From the NCBI GenBank assembly GCA_005774595.1, contig VAUM01000125.1, positions 1-5,106 of the forward strand: a stretch of DNA of 5,106 nt, written 5' to 3'. A program made the translations under genes and the position numbers. Shown one piece after another: positions 1-5,106 of this stretch. This stretch comes from Actinomycetota bacterium. GTDB lineage: Bacteria > Actinomycetota > Coriobacteriia > Anaerosomatales > D1FN1-002. Below the pieces are notes generated by a model. That model ran no database searches. It worked only from the letters and a program-made list of their open reading frames with translations, and was not told the origin of the DNA. Numbering within the stretch: position 1 is the first letter of the stretch; every line of letters begins with the position of its first letter.

Positions 1-180
1 GCGGGGGAGGGGCGCCGAGGGCGCCGCGGCGTCGTCGCGCAGGCGCGCCGTCTCGCCGCGCGCGTAGCGGGCCGCCGTGAGCGGGGCCGCGACGTCCGCG
101 GCGTTCGTGTCGCCGTTGATGCCGAGGAGCAGCCCCGTGCCGACGGTGACGACCGCCGCTGTGCGACCGCCTGCGGTCAC
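1..180 (-). CDS. cinA: CinA family protein, N-terminal fragment (3' part outside window)
   Basis: Sixty codons from a GTG start at 180-178 that overlaps the pgsA stop as GTGA; the frame is open to the window edge. The residues TAAVVTVGTGLLLGINGDTN align with the opening of the CinA MoaB/MogA-like domain ('VGTELLLG...DTNA'), which in the family hydrolyses ADP-ribose or related nucleotides. A C-terminal nicotinamide-nucleotide amidase domain, often present, would lie outside. The position directly after pgsA is the usual place for cinA, often followed by recA, and supports the call. There is no Shine-Dalgarno before the GTG, so coupling to pgsA is likely. Two things are odd. Gly16 replaces the Glu expected in VGTELLLG. 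The last ten residues contain three prolines (54, 57, 59) where the family usually has an Ala/Leu-rich helix. These could be real divergence, decay or sequence error at a contig edge. Confidence 0.85.
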   Translation of the reverse strand, partial: MTAGGRTAAVVTVGTGLLLGINGDTNAADVAAPLTAARYARGETARLRDDAAAPSAPLPR

Positions 181-803
181 GACGCGCGGCCGGCGTTCCA
201 GGGGCCGGTGAGCACGTCGCGGGCGTGGTAGAAGTACGCGACCATCGACCAGATCGTCAGCGCGACCGCGGCGGCCATCGCGGCCCACGAGAACCACTGC
301 ACGGCTACCGGCAGCCAGGCGCCGTCGAGACCGATGAGGGCCGAGTCCTTCACGATGAACGCCGTGATCGCCACGATCTGCATCACCGTCTTGGCCTTGC
401 CGAAATGCGACGCGGCAATCACCTTGCCCTCGGCGACCGCGACCATGCGCAGTCCCGAGACGATCAGTTCGCGCGCGACGATCACGATCGCGATCCATGA
501 CGGCAACGCGTCGAGGTCCACGAGTGCGAACAGCGCCGCTGTGACGAGGAGCTTGTCGGCCAGCGGGTCGATGAACTTGCCGAAGGTCGTGACCTCGTTG
601 CGGCTGCGCGCGAGGTAGCCGTCGACCGCGTCCGTCGCGGCCAGCACCGTGAAGATGACCGCGGCGATCCACGGCTTCGCGGCCTCCCAGGCGGCCGGCT
701 CGGGCACGAGCGAGATCCACTCGCCCAGCAGGACGACGAGGAACACTGGGATGAAGACCATCCGTGCGATGGTCACGCGGTTGGCCGCGTTCATCGGGAG
801 CAT
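177..803 (-). CDS. pgsA: CDP-diacylglycerol–glycerol-3-phosphate 3-phosphatidyltransferase (phosphatidylglycerophosphate synthase)
   Basis: Integral membrane enzyme that joins CDP-diacylglycerol and sn-glycerol 3-phosphate to give phosphatidylglycerophosphate and CMP, the committed step to phosphatidylglycerol and cardiolipin. The 208-residue product holds a perfect CDP-alcohol phosphotransferase signature, D58-x2-D61-G62-x2-A65-R66-x8-G75-x3-D79-x3-D83, whose aspartates bind metal and catalyse transfer. The opening NAANRVTIARMVFIPVFLVV is typical of PgsA. Hydrophobic segments lie at about 12-27, 45-60, 85-98, 102-118, 138-151 and 164-190. ARELIVSGLRM (110-120) and FGKAKTVMQI (134-143) are further PgsA-like blocks, favouring PgsA over phosphatidylinositol phosphate or cardiolipin synthases. 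The ATG at 803 shares a base with the rimO stop (TGATG); a second in-frame ATG at 794 would drop three residues. The nearest purine-rich stretch, GAGAGG, is 14 nt away, so translation probably depends on ribosomes finishing rimO. Placement between rimO and cinA is common in Gram-positive bacteria. Confidence 0.96.
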   Translation of the reverse strand: MLPMNAANRVTIARMVFIPVFLVVLLGEWISLVPEPAAWEAAKPWIAAVIFTVLAATDAVDGYLARSRNEVTTFGKFIDPLADKLLVTAALFALVDLDALPSWIAIVIVARELIVSGLRMVAVAEGKVIAASHFGKAKTVMQIVAITAFIVKDSALIGLDGAWLPVAVQWFSWAAMAAAVALTIWSMVAYFYHARDVLTGPWNAGRAS

Positions 804-2101
804 CAGCGGGACTTCAGCCTCTCGCCGGCAAGGTCGTATCCGAGAGCGTCGGTGATGCGGACGCGTACGATGTCGCCCGCCGAGGCGGGTCCGTCCAACG
901 ATACCACCCCGTCGACCTCGGGGGCCTGGCCCCGCCAACGGCCGACGGTCGCACCGTCCTCGTCCACGCCGTCCACGAGCACCTCGAGCGTCTCCCCTAC
1001 CCGCTCGGCGGCCTTCGCGAAGCCGATGCGGTCGGCGGTCTCGCGAACGCGGTTCGCACGCGCGACGCGCTCGCGCGCGGGGACGCGCGGCCGCATGCGG
1101 GCGGCCGGAGTGCCGTCCTCGGGCGAGTACGCGAACACGCCCGCGTAGTCGATGCGGGCTTCCTCGAGGAAGTCCTCGAGGAGGGCGAGGTCCGCCTCGG
1201 TCTCGCCGGGGAAGCCCGCGATGAGCGAGGTGCGCAGCACGATGCCTGGGACCGCCTCACGGATGCGGGCGATGAGCGCGAGGTGCGACTCGGCGTCGCC
1301 GGTCCGGCCCATACGGCGCAGGACGTCGCGCGAGGCGTGCTGGAGCGGCAGGTCGAGGTAGCGGCAGACGGCCGGCACGGTCGCGATGGCGTCGAGCAGG
1401 TCGCATGTGATGCCGTCGGGCTGGACGTACATGAGGCGCAGCCAGTCGAGGTCCTCGATGGCGCCCAGTGTGCGGACGACGTCGGCGAGCGTCTCGTGCC
1501 CGCCGAGGTCCCTGCCCCACGAGGAGATGTCCTGGCCGACGAGCACGACCTCGCGCGCGCGTGCGCGGACGAGCGCGCGCGCCTCGTGCTCGATCTCGCG
1601 CAGCGGCGTGCTGCGGTACCGGCCGCGGATGGCGGGGATGGTGCAGTACGCGCAGGCGCGGAAGCACCCGTCGCTGACCTTGAGGTACGCCGACGGTCCG
1701 ACCACGGCACGCTCCGGGCCGTCGCCCGGCGCAGGCTGCAGGCCGGACAGCGCGAAGAGGTACTTGAGCAGCTCGTGCTCCTCGGCCACCGGGATGAACG
1801 CGTCCACCTCGGGCAGCTCCGCGACGAGGTCGCGGCCGTACCGGGACGGCAGGCATCCCGCGACGACGAGCTTGCGCCCCTCGCCCGCCGGCTTCCACCT
1901 CAGCGCGAGGTCGAGGGTGTGCTCGATCGCCTCCTCGGCGGCCTCACGGATGAAGGCGCAGGTGTTCAGGATGGTGACGTCGGCGGCGTCTTCGTCGGCG
2001 GTCAGCTCGGCGCCGGTCAGCGCCACGAGCGCGGCCATCTTCTCGGAGTCGACCTCGTTCTTGGGGCAGCCGAGGGTGACGATGCGGACGCGGACGGTCA
2101 T
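803..2101 (-). CDS. rimO: Ribosomal protein uS12 (S12) methylthiotransferase RimO
   Basis: Radical-SAM enzyme that adds a methylthio group to the beta carbon of a conserved aspartate of ribosomal protein uS12. The 432-residue product is usual length. Residues 1-120 form the UPF0004/MTTase domain with three cysteines for the auxiliary [4Fe-4S] cluster: C12 in TLGCPKNEVDSE, C48 in NTCAFI and C83 in VAGCLPSRY. The radical-SAM core carries C146, C150 and C153 in CFRACAYCTIP, then VGQDISSWG (188-196), PDGIT (228-232), LDLPLQHAS (249-257) and TSLIAGFPGET (291-301). Residues about 365-430 are the substrate-binding TRAM domain, including the APEVDGVV block. The NEVDSE motif after the first cysteine and the APEVDG block distinguish RimO from the tRNA enzymes MiaB and MtaB. 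I chose ATG at 2101 because TVRVRIVTLGC directly forms the first beta strand; longer starts would lie inside yajQ. The Shine-Dalgarno is weak (only CGAAG). The stop overlaps pgsA as TGATG. Confidence 0.98.
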   Translation of the reverse strand: MTVRVRIVTLGCPKNEVDSEKMAALVALTGAELTADEDAADVTILNTCAFIREAAEEAIEHTLDLALRWKPAGEGRKLVVAGCLPSRYGRDLVAELPEVDAFIPVAEEHELLKYLFALSGLQPAPGDGPERAVVGPSAYLKVSDGCFRACAYCTIPAIRGRYRSTPLREIEHEARALVRARAREVVLVGQDISSWGRDLGGHETLADVVRTLGAIEDLDWLRLMYVQPDGITCDLLDAIATVPAVCRYLDLPLQHASRDVLRRMGRTGDAESHLALIARIREAVPGIVLRTSLIAGFPGETEADLALLEDFLEEARIDYAGVFAYSPEDGTPAARMRPRVPARERVARANRVRETADRIGFAKAAERVGETLEVLVDGVDEDGATVGRWRGQAPEVDGVVSLDGPASAGDIVRVRITDALGYDLAGERLKSR

Positions 2102-2115
2102 GGGCGACTTCGCCG

Positions 2116-2613
2116 CTAGCGGTAGTTGACGAACTGGAGCGGCAGGCCGTAGTCGGCCTCGCGCAGCAGCCGGATGACGGCCTGCAACTCGTCCTTGCTC
2201 GCGGCCGAGACGCGCAGCTTGTCGCCCTCGATCTGCGACTTCACCTTGAGCTTGCTGTCGCGGATGTCCTTCCCGATGCGCTTGGCGGTGTCCGCGTCGA
2301 TGCCGGATACGATGGCGCCGACACATCGCACCGCGCCGCCGGACGCGGGCTCGTTGGCTCCCCAGCGCACCGCGGTGAGGTCGATCTCGCGGCGGACGAG
2401 CTTGGTGTTGAGCACGTCGAGCACCTGGCGCAGGACGAAGTCGCTCGGCGCCGTGATCGTGAAGGCGTGGCCGTGCTTGTCGAGCTCGAGCTTCGCGCCC
2501 GAGTCCTTGAGGTCGAAGCGCTGCGACAGCTCGCGCAGGGTCTGCTGGAAGGCGTTGTCGACCTCCTGCATGTCGACCTGGCTGACGACGTCGAAGCTGC
2601 TGTCCTTGGCCAT
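2116..2613 (-). CDS. yajQ: YajQ family protein (nucleotide / cyclic-di-GMP-binding family)
   Basis: A 165-residue protein that is full length for the family (usually about 160-165). The N-terminus SSFDVVSQVDMQEVDNAFQQ matches the family's 'SFDIVSEVDxQEVxNA' opening and fixes the ATG start. Further family blocks are QRFDLKDSGAKLELDK (31-46), the LRQVLDVLNTKLVRREIDL segment (61-79), NEPASGGAVR (87-96), GIDADTAKRIGKDIRDSKLK (104-123) and the terminal LLREADYGLPLQFVNYR (149-165). The family fold is two RNP/ferredoxin-like domains. Members have been reported to bind nucleotides and, in Xanthomonas, cyclic di-GMP as part of a transcription regulator complex; other members have been linked to RNA or tRNA binding. 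Which ligand applies here cannot be read from sequence. The gene follows the RodZ-like gene after 41 nt and precedes rimO by 14 nt, so it is probably co-transcribed. No truncation or missing block is visible. Confidence 0.97.
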   Translation of the reverse strand: MAKDSSFDVVSQVDMQEVDNAFQQTLRELSQRFDLKDSGAKLELDKHGHAFTITAPSDFVLRQVLDVLNTKLVRREIDLTAVRWGANEPASGGAVRCVGAIVSGIDADTAKRIGKDIRDSKLKVKSQIEGDKLRVSAASKDELQAVIRLLREADYGLPLQFVNYR

Positions 2614-2654
2614 CGTTGCGGTGATCCTTCCGTGGAGGGTCGCTTCAGGGAGCG
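2614..2654 (-). other. 41-nt intergenic spacer with the yajQ ribosome-binding site
   Basis: This is the longest non-coding gap in the window. It carries GGAAGGA (minus strand, 2631-2625) eleven nucleotides before the yajQ ATG, a slightly long but plausible spacing. A 4-bp inverted repeat (CGCT/AGCG around a 6-nt loop, 2654-2641) lies just after the RodZ-like stop. It is too weak and lacks the T-run expected of an intrinsic terminator. I see no convincing -35/-10 pair here or in the preceding codons, so read-through from ftsK and the RodZ-like gene is the simplest reading. Confidence 0.6.
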
Positions 2655-3467
2655 CTACTGTTCGGCGGTGATGACGATCGTGGGCACCTTGCCGATGGTC
2701 TGCGGCTTCTCGGTGACCTGCGTGCCGTCGCGGTAGACGACGGTCGCCGAGGGGCGGCCCATGCCGACGGACGCCTCGGACTTGACCAGCCAGGTCTTCG
2801 TGTCGCCGTCGGTCATCATGCCCTCGTACGCGCGCAGCCCGTCGACCTTGACGATCGTCCAGGACGCCTGGCCCTTCTTGACCGTGACCTTGAGCTCGAA
2901 CTCGGCGCCGACCGGGGTCGCGCCCGTCGGCGTGATCGCGGGCTCGGGGGCGTCGACGACGCCGGGCGTGCCGGTCGCCGTCACGGCGGCCGTGGCGGAC
3001 ACTCCGGGCGTGACGGTCTCGGTGGGTGAGACGGGCAGCGGGGTCGGCCCGGTGTCGCGCGGGGCGGCGACGAACCGCGAGATACCCCAGATCGCCAGCG
3101 CCGCCGCGGCGATGACGCCTGCGATGAGCAGCGCGGTGCGCATCGGGATGAGGTGGAGCTCCTCGCGCCGCGGGACCTGCTGGTCGGGCCGCTTGAGGCT
3201 GCGGTCCGCCGCGCCGCCGCCGCCCGGGATCGGGACGCCGGACTCGCGCCGGTGGATGTCGAGCAGCGGCTCGGCGGGGATCTCGAGGTACCTCGCGTAG
3301 CTGAGGATGTAGCCGCGCACGTAGGCGGGGCTCGGCAGGCGGTCGGTCTCGCCCTTCTCGAGCGCCTCGATCAGGCGGCCGCGGATCTTCGTGGCGGCCT
3401 CGACCTCGGCGATCGAGCGGCCGGCCCTGCGGCGTTCGGCGGCGAGCGCGTCGCCCAGCTCGCTCAC
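2655..3467 (-). CDS. RodZ-like protein: cytoplasmic HTH, single membrane segment, Thr/Pro linker, C-terminal DUF4115-type domain
   Basis: A 270-residue membrane protein with the architecture of RodZ, the cytoskeletal adaptor that in rod-shaped bacteria binds MreB through its HTH; whether this organism uses MreB cannot be seen here. Residues 1-70 form an HTH_25/Xre-like bundle (LGDALAAERRRAGRSIAEVE, then KIRGRLIEALEKGE and PSPAYVRGYILSYARYLEI). A Gly-rich, positively charged stretch (about 80-110) leads into one hydrophobic helix (about 110-129, ending in AIWGISRF), with the charge pattern of a cytoplasmic N-terminus. Residues 136-187 are a Pro/Thr/Val-rich low-complexity spacer, expected outside the membrane. 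Residues 188-270 look like a small beta domain (FELKVTVKKGQASWTIVKVD ... VVYRDGTQ ... PTIVITAEQ) resembling the RodZ C-terminal domain. The GTG start is set by the GTGA overlap with ftsK and a strong Shine-Dalgarno. Similar genes lie between ftsK and rimO in other actinobacteria. RodZ function is inferred from architecture; it could also be a DNA-binding membrane regulator. Confidence 0.88.
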   Translation of the reverse strand: MSELGDALAAERRRAGRSIAEVEAATKIRGRLIEALEKGETDRLPSPAYVRGYILSYARYLEIPAEPLLDIHRRESGVPIPGGGGAADRSLKRPDQQVPRREELHLIPMRTALLIAGVIAAAALAIWGISRFVAAPRDTGPTPLPVSPTETVTPGVSATAAVTATGTPGVVDAPEPAITPTGATPVGAEFELKVTVKKGQASWTIVKVDGLRAYEGMMTDGDTKTWLVKSEASVGMGRPSATVVYRDGTQVTEKPQTIGKVPTIVITAEQ

Positions 3468-5106
3468 GCGTCTCCCCCCTTGAGCGCGTCCTGCCGCTCG
3501 AACGCCCGGATGGCCTCGAGCCCCTCGACGTCGACGAGGACCTCGCGGGGCTTGCTGCCGTCGGGCGGGCCGACGATGCCCTTCGCCTCGAGCATGTCCA
3601 TGATGCGCCCGGCGCGGGCGTACCCGACCTTGAAGCGCCGCTGGATCATCGAGGTCGAGCCCATGCCGGTCGTCACCACGACGTCGGCCGCCTCCCACAC
3701 CAGCGGGTCGTCGTCCTCGCCCGTGTCCACTCCTCCGCCGGCGGCCGCGACCTTGAGGTGCAGGATCTCCTCGTGGTAGTCGGGCTCGCCCTGACCTTTG
3801 AGATGCTCGACGATGCGCACCGTCTCGTCCTCGGACACGAACGCGCCCTGGATGCGCTTGGGCTTCGGCCACTGCGGGGTCGAGAACAGCATGTCGCCCA
3901 TGCCGATGAGGCGCTCGGCGCCCGAGGTGTCGAGGATGACGCGCGAGTCGATCGCGGTCGCGACGTTGAACGCGATGCGGTTGGTGATGTTCGCCTTGAT
4001 GAGGCCGGTGACGACGTTGGCCTCGGGACGCTGGGTCGCCACGACGAGGTGGATGCCGGCGGCCCGGGCCAGTTGGGCGATGCGCACGATGGAGTCCTCG
4101 ACCTCGCGGGCCGCGACCATCATGAGGTCGGCGAGCTCGTCGATGACGATGACCAGGTACGGCAGCGGCTCGGCTCCCTCGCCCGCCTTGCCTTGGCTGA
4201 CGAGCACGTTGTACTGGAGCGTGTTGCGTGCGCCGGACTTCTGGAGCAGCTTGAGGCGCCGCGCCATCTCGTCGACCGCCCACGCGAGCGCGCTGGCCGC
4301 CTCCTTGATCTCGGTGACGACCGGGACGTAGAGATGCGGCACGCCGTTGTACAGCGACAGTTCGATGCGCTTCGGGTCGATGAGGATGAGGCGCACCTCG
4401 GACGGTGTCGCGCGCATGAGCAGCGTCGTGAGCAGGGTGTTGATGCACACCGACTTGCCGGTCCCGGTAGCGCCGGCGATGAGCAGGTGCGGCATCTTGG
4501 CGAGGTCCGCCACGACGCTCTCACCGGACACGTCCTTGCCGATGAGCAGCGCGAGCGGGCCCTCGTCGGTCAGCCGCGCGGCGGCGAAGGTGTCGCCGAG
4601 GGTGACGGTGGCGCGGCGGTCGTTCGGGACCTCGAAGCCGATGAGCGACTTGCCCGGGATTGGCGCGAGGATGCGGATCGTGGGCGCGGCGAGCGCGAGC
4701 GCCATGTCGTCGGAGAGCGCCGTGATGCGGTGGACCTTGACGCCCTTGGCGATCTGGATCTCGAACATCGTCACCGTCGGGCCGGGGATCCACTCGACCA
4801 CGCGCGCCTGGATGTCGAAGGTCGCGAGCGTCGCCTCGATGACGTCGGCGGTCTCGCGCAGCTCCTTCTCGGTCGCCTGATGCTTGCCGGCCGAGGATGG
4901 CGTGAGCGCGAGCATCGACAGCGGGGGCAGGTCGAACCCGTCGGTCCGGCGTGCGGGCGCGGACTTGGCGACCGGCTCGGTGGCGCGGCGCGCCTCGGGG
5001 TCGGACCCGGCCGCGACCGGCGCCGCAGCGCGCTTGCGGCCGACGGGTGGCACGTCGTCGAAGACGTCGGTCTCGAGCGGGACGGGCTTGGTGCGCTGCC
5101 GTGAGC
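3464..5106 (-). CDS. ftsK: FtsK/SpoIIIE family DNA translocase, C-terminal part (5' end outside window)
   Basis: Septum-associated, ATP-driven double-stranded DNA pump that clears chromosomes through the closing division site. The frame stays open to the window edge, so the N-terminal membrane domain is missing; an apparent GTG at 5053 is only an internal codon. Counting from the first complete codon at 5104 (546 residues visible), there is an Ala/Pro/Arg-rich linker (about 1-55), the translocase alpha region with PGPTVTMFEIQ and IPGKSLIGFEVPN (about 75-165), the RecA-like motor with Walker A GATGTGKS (211-218) and Walker B VIVIDELADLM (about 318-328), the QRPEANVVTGLIKANI segment (about 358-373), and a C-terminal winged-helix gamma domain (about 465-530, STSMIQRRFKVGYARAGRIM, then GIVGPPDGSKPREVLVD) that in the family reads polar KOPS/SRS sequences. 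An acidic linker, GEDDDP, precedes gamma. All catalytic motifs look intact. The stop overlaps the next start as GTGA. Identification is firm; full length is unknown. Confidence 0.97.
   Translation of the reverse strand, partial: SRQRTKPVPLETDVFDDVPPVGRKRAAAPVAAGSDPEARRATEPVAKSAPARRTDGFDLPPLSMLALTPSSAGKHQATEKELRETADVIEATLATFDIQARVVEWIPGPTVTMFEIQIAKGVKVHRITALSDDMALALAAPTIRILAPIPGKSLIGFEVPNDRRATVTLGDTFAAARLTDEGPLALLIGKDVSGESVVADLAKMPHLLIAGATGTGKSVCINTLLTTLLMRATPSEVRLILIDPKRIELSLYNGVPHLYVPVVTEIKEAASALAWAVDEMARRLKLLQKSGARNTLQYNVLVSQGKAGEGAEPLPYLVIVIDELADLMMVAAREVEDSIVRIAQLARAAGIHLVVATQRPEANVVTGLIKANITNRIAFNVATAIDSRVILDTSGAERLIGMGDMLFSTPQWPKPKRIQGAFVSEDETVRIVEHLKGQGEPDYHEEILHLKVAAAGGGVDTGEDDDPLVWEAADVVVTTGMGSTSMIQRRFKVGYARAGRIMDMLEAKGIVGPPDGSKPREVLVDVEGLEAIRAFERQDALKGGDA
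3472..3481 (-). promoter_or_regulatory. Strong Shine-Dalgarno for the RodZ-like gene, inside the ftsK 3' end
   Basis: Read on the minus strand this is AAGGGGGGAG, four nucleotides before the GTG at 3467-3465 (about eight nucleotides if the AAGGGG part pairs). It lies within the last codons of ftsK (A-L-K-G-G-D-A-stop) and is the best ribosome-binding match in the window. It fixes the GTG as the start of the downstream gene, and suggests that gene recruits its own ribosomes besides being coupled to ftsK termination. Confidence 0.75.

Noticed and set aside
804..938. N-terminal extension of pgsA
   Set aside because: The added residues are Arg/Gly-rich, overlap the RimO TRAM domain and lack family similarity; the TGATG junction gives a normal-length PgsA.
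1161..1182. Two copies of the palindrome TCCTCGAGGA, 12 nt apart
   Set aside because: They fall within the RimO codons for LLEDFLEEA and are explained by repeated Leu-Glu codons in GC-rich usage; nothing suggests an operator inside this conserved gene.
1552..1581. Alternating CG tract (16 bp perfect Pyr-Pur alternation at 1552-1567, then another CG run) that could favour Z-DNA or a hairpin
   Set aside because: It encodes the Ala/Arg-rich helix ARALVRARARE of RimO, and such runs are expected by chance in coding DNA this GC-rich; no independent sign of function.
764..2119. 451-codon open frame on the plus strand antisense to rimO
   Set aside because: It mirrors the codon structure of rimO in GC-rich DNA. 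The product is Arg/Asp/Gly/Ala-rich low-complexity sequence with no family motif, while the opposite strand has complete RimO motifs.
2102..2326. N-terminal extension of rimO to an upstream ATG
   Set aside because: The added residues are Arg/His/Ala-rich and lie wholly within yajQ. The first true beta strand and cysteine motif begin right after ATG 2101.
2641..2654. Inverted repeat CGCT/AGCG after the RodZ-like stop as a terminator
   Set aside because: The stem is only four pairs with no T-run, and yajQ follows immediately with its own ribosome-binding site.
3468..4448. N-terminal extension of the RodZ-like gene through an open frame inside ftsK
   Set aside because: The extra sequence is an Arg/Gly/His-rich shadow of the FtsK motor domain, whereas the GTG at 3467 has a strong Shine-Dalgarno and begins an HTH fold directly.
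3758..5104. 448-codon open frame on the plus strand antisense to ftsK
   Set aside because: It is a GC-rich shadow with a skewed Arg/Asp/Gly/Leu/Val composition and no recognisable domain; the minus strand encodes intact FtsK Walker and gamma motifs.
1..5106. A novel defence, mobile or secondary-metabolite system
   Set aside because: All six genes belong to recognised housekeeping families in a largely familiar order. There are no transposases, integrases, direct repeats, toxin–antitoxin pairs or compositional islands visible.

Overview
The window is a very GC-rich stretch in which every supportable gene lies on the minus strand, so it reads from right to left as a tightly packed operon-like array: ftsK (5' end cut off by the window) – a RodZ-like membrane protein – yajQ – rimO – pgsA – cinA (3' part cut off by the window). 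The high GC content and the order ftsK / HTH-RodZ-like / rimO / pgsA / cinA point to Actinomycetota. Details of the FtsK sequence (for example QRPEANVVTGLIKANITNRI and the STSMIQRRFKVGYARAGRIM gamma segment) remind me of Coriobacteriia-type proteins. That narrower placement is an inference from memory, not a search result.

Layout. Positions 5106-3464 encode the cytoplasmic linker, motor and DNA-reading domain of the FtsK/SpoIIIE translocase. Positions 3467-2655 encode a 270-residue protein with an N-terminal HTH, one membrane segment, a Thr/Pro linker and a C-terminal beta domain. Positions 2613-2116 encode a 165-residue YajQ-family protein. Positions 2101-803 encode the radical-SAM methylthiotransferase RimO. 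Positions 803-177 encode phosphatidylglycerophosphate synthase PgsA. Positions 180-1 encode the first 60 residues of a CinA-family protein. Junctions are a 4-nt GTGA overlap, a 41-nt gap, a 14-nt gap, a 1-nt TGATG overlap and a second 4-nt GTGA overlap. No non-coding stretch exceeds 41 nt.

The array mixes chromosome segregation and cell shape (FtsK, RodZ-like), possible nucleotide signalling (YajQ), ribosome modification (RimO), membrane phospholipid synthesis (PgsA) and DNA/nucleotide-linked housekeeping (CinA; recA commonly follows in relatives but is outside the window). Apart from FtsK and the RodZ-like protein, which plausibly act together at the division or elongation machinery, the genes are probably linked by growth-related co-expression rather than by one pathway.

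I found no RNA gene, mobile element, CRISPR array, obvious terminator or convincing promoter, and no evidence of a new biological system. The points most worth checking are the unusual placement of yajQ inside this conserved array and the odd substitutions in the short cinA fragment at the window edge.
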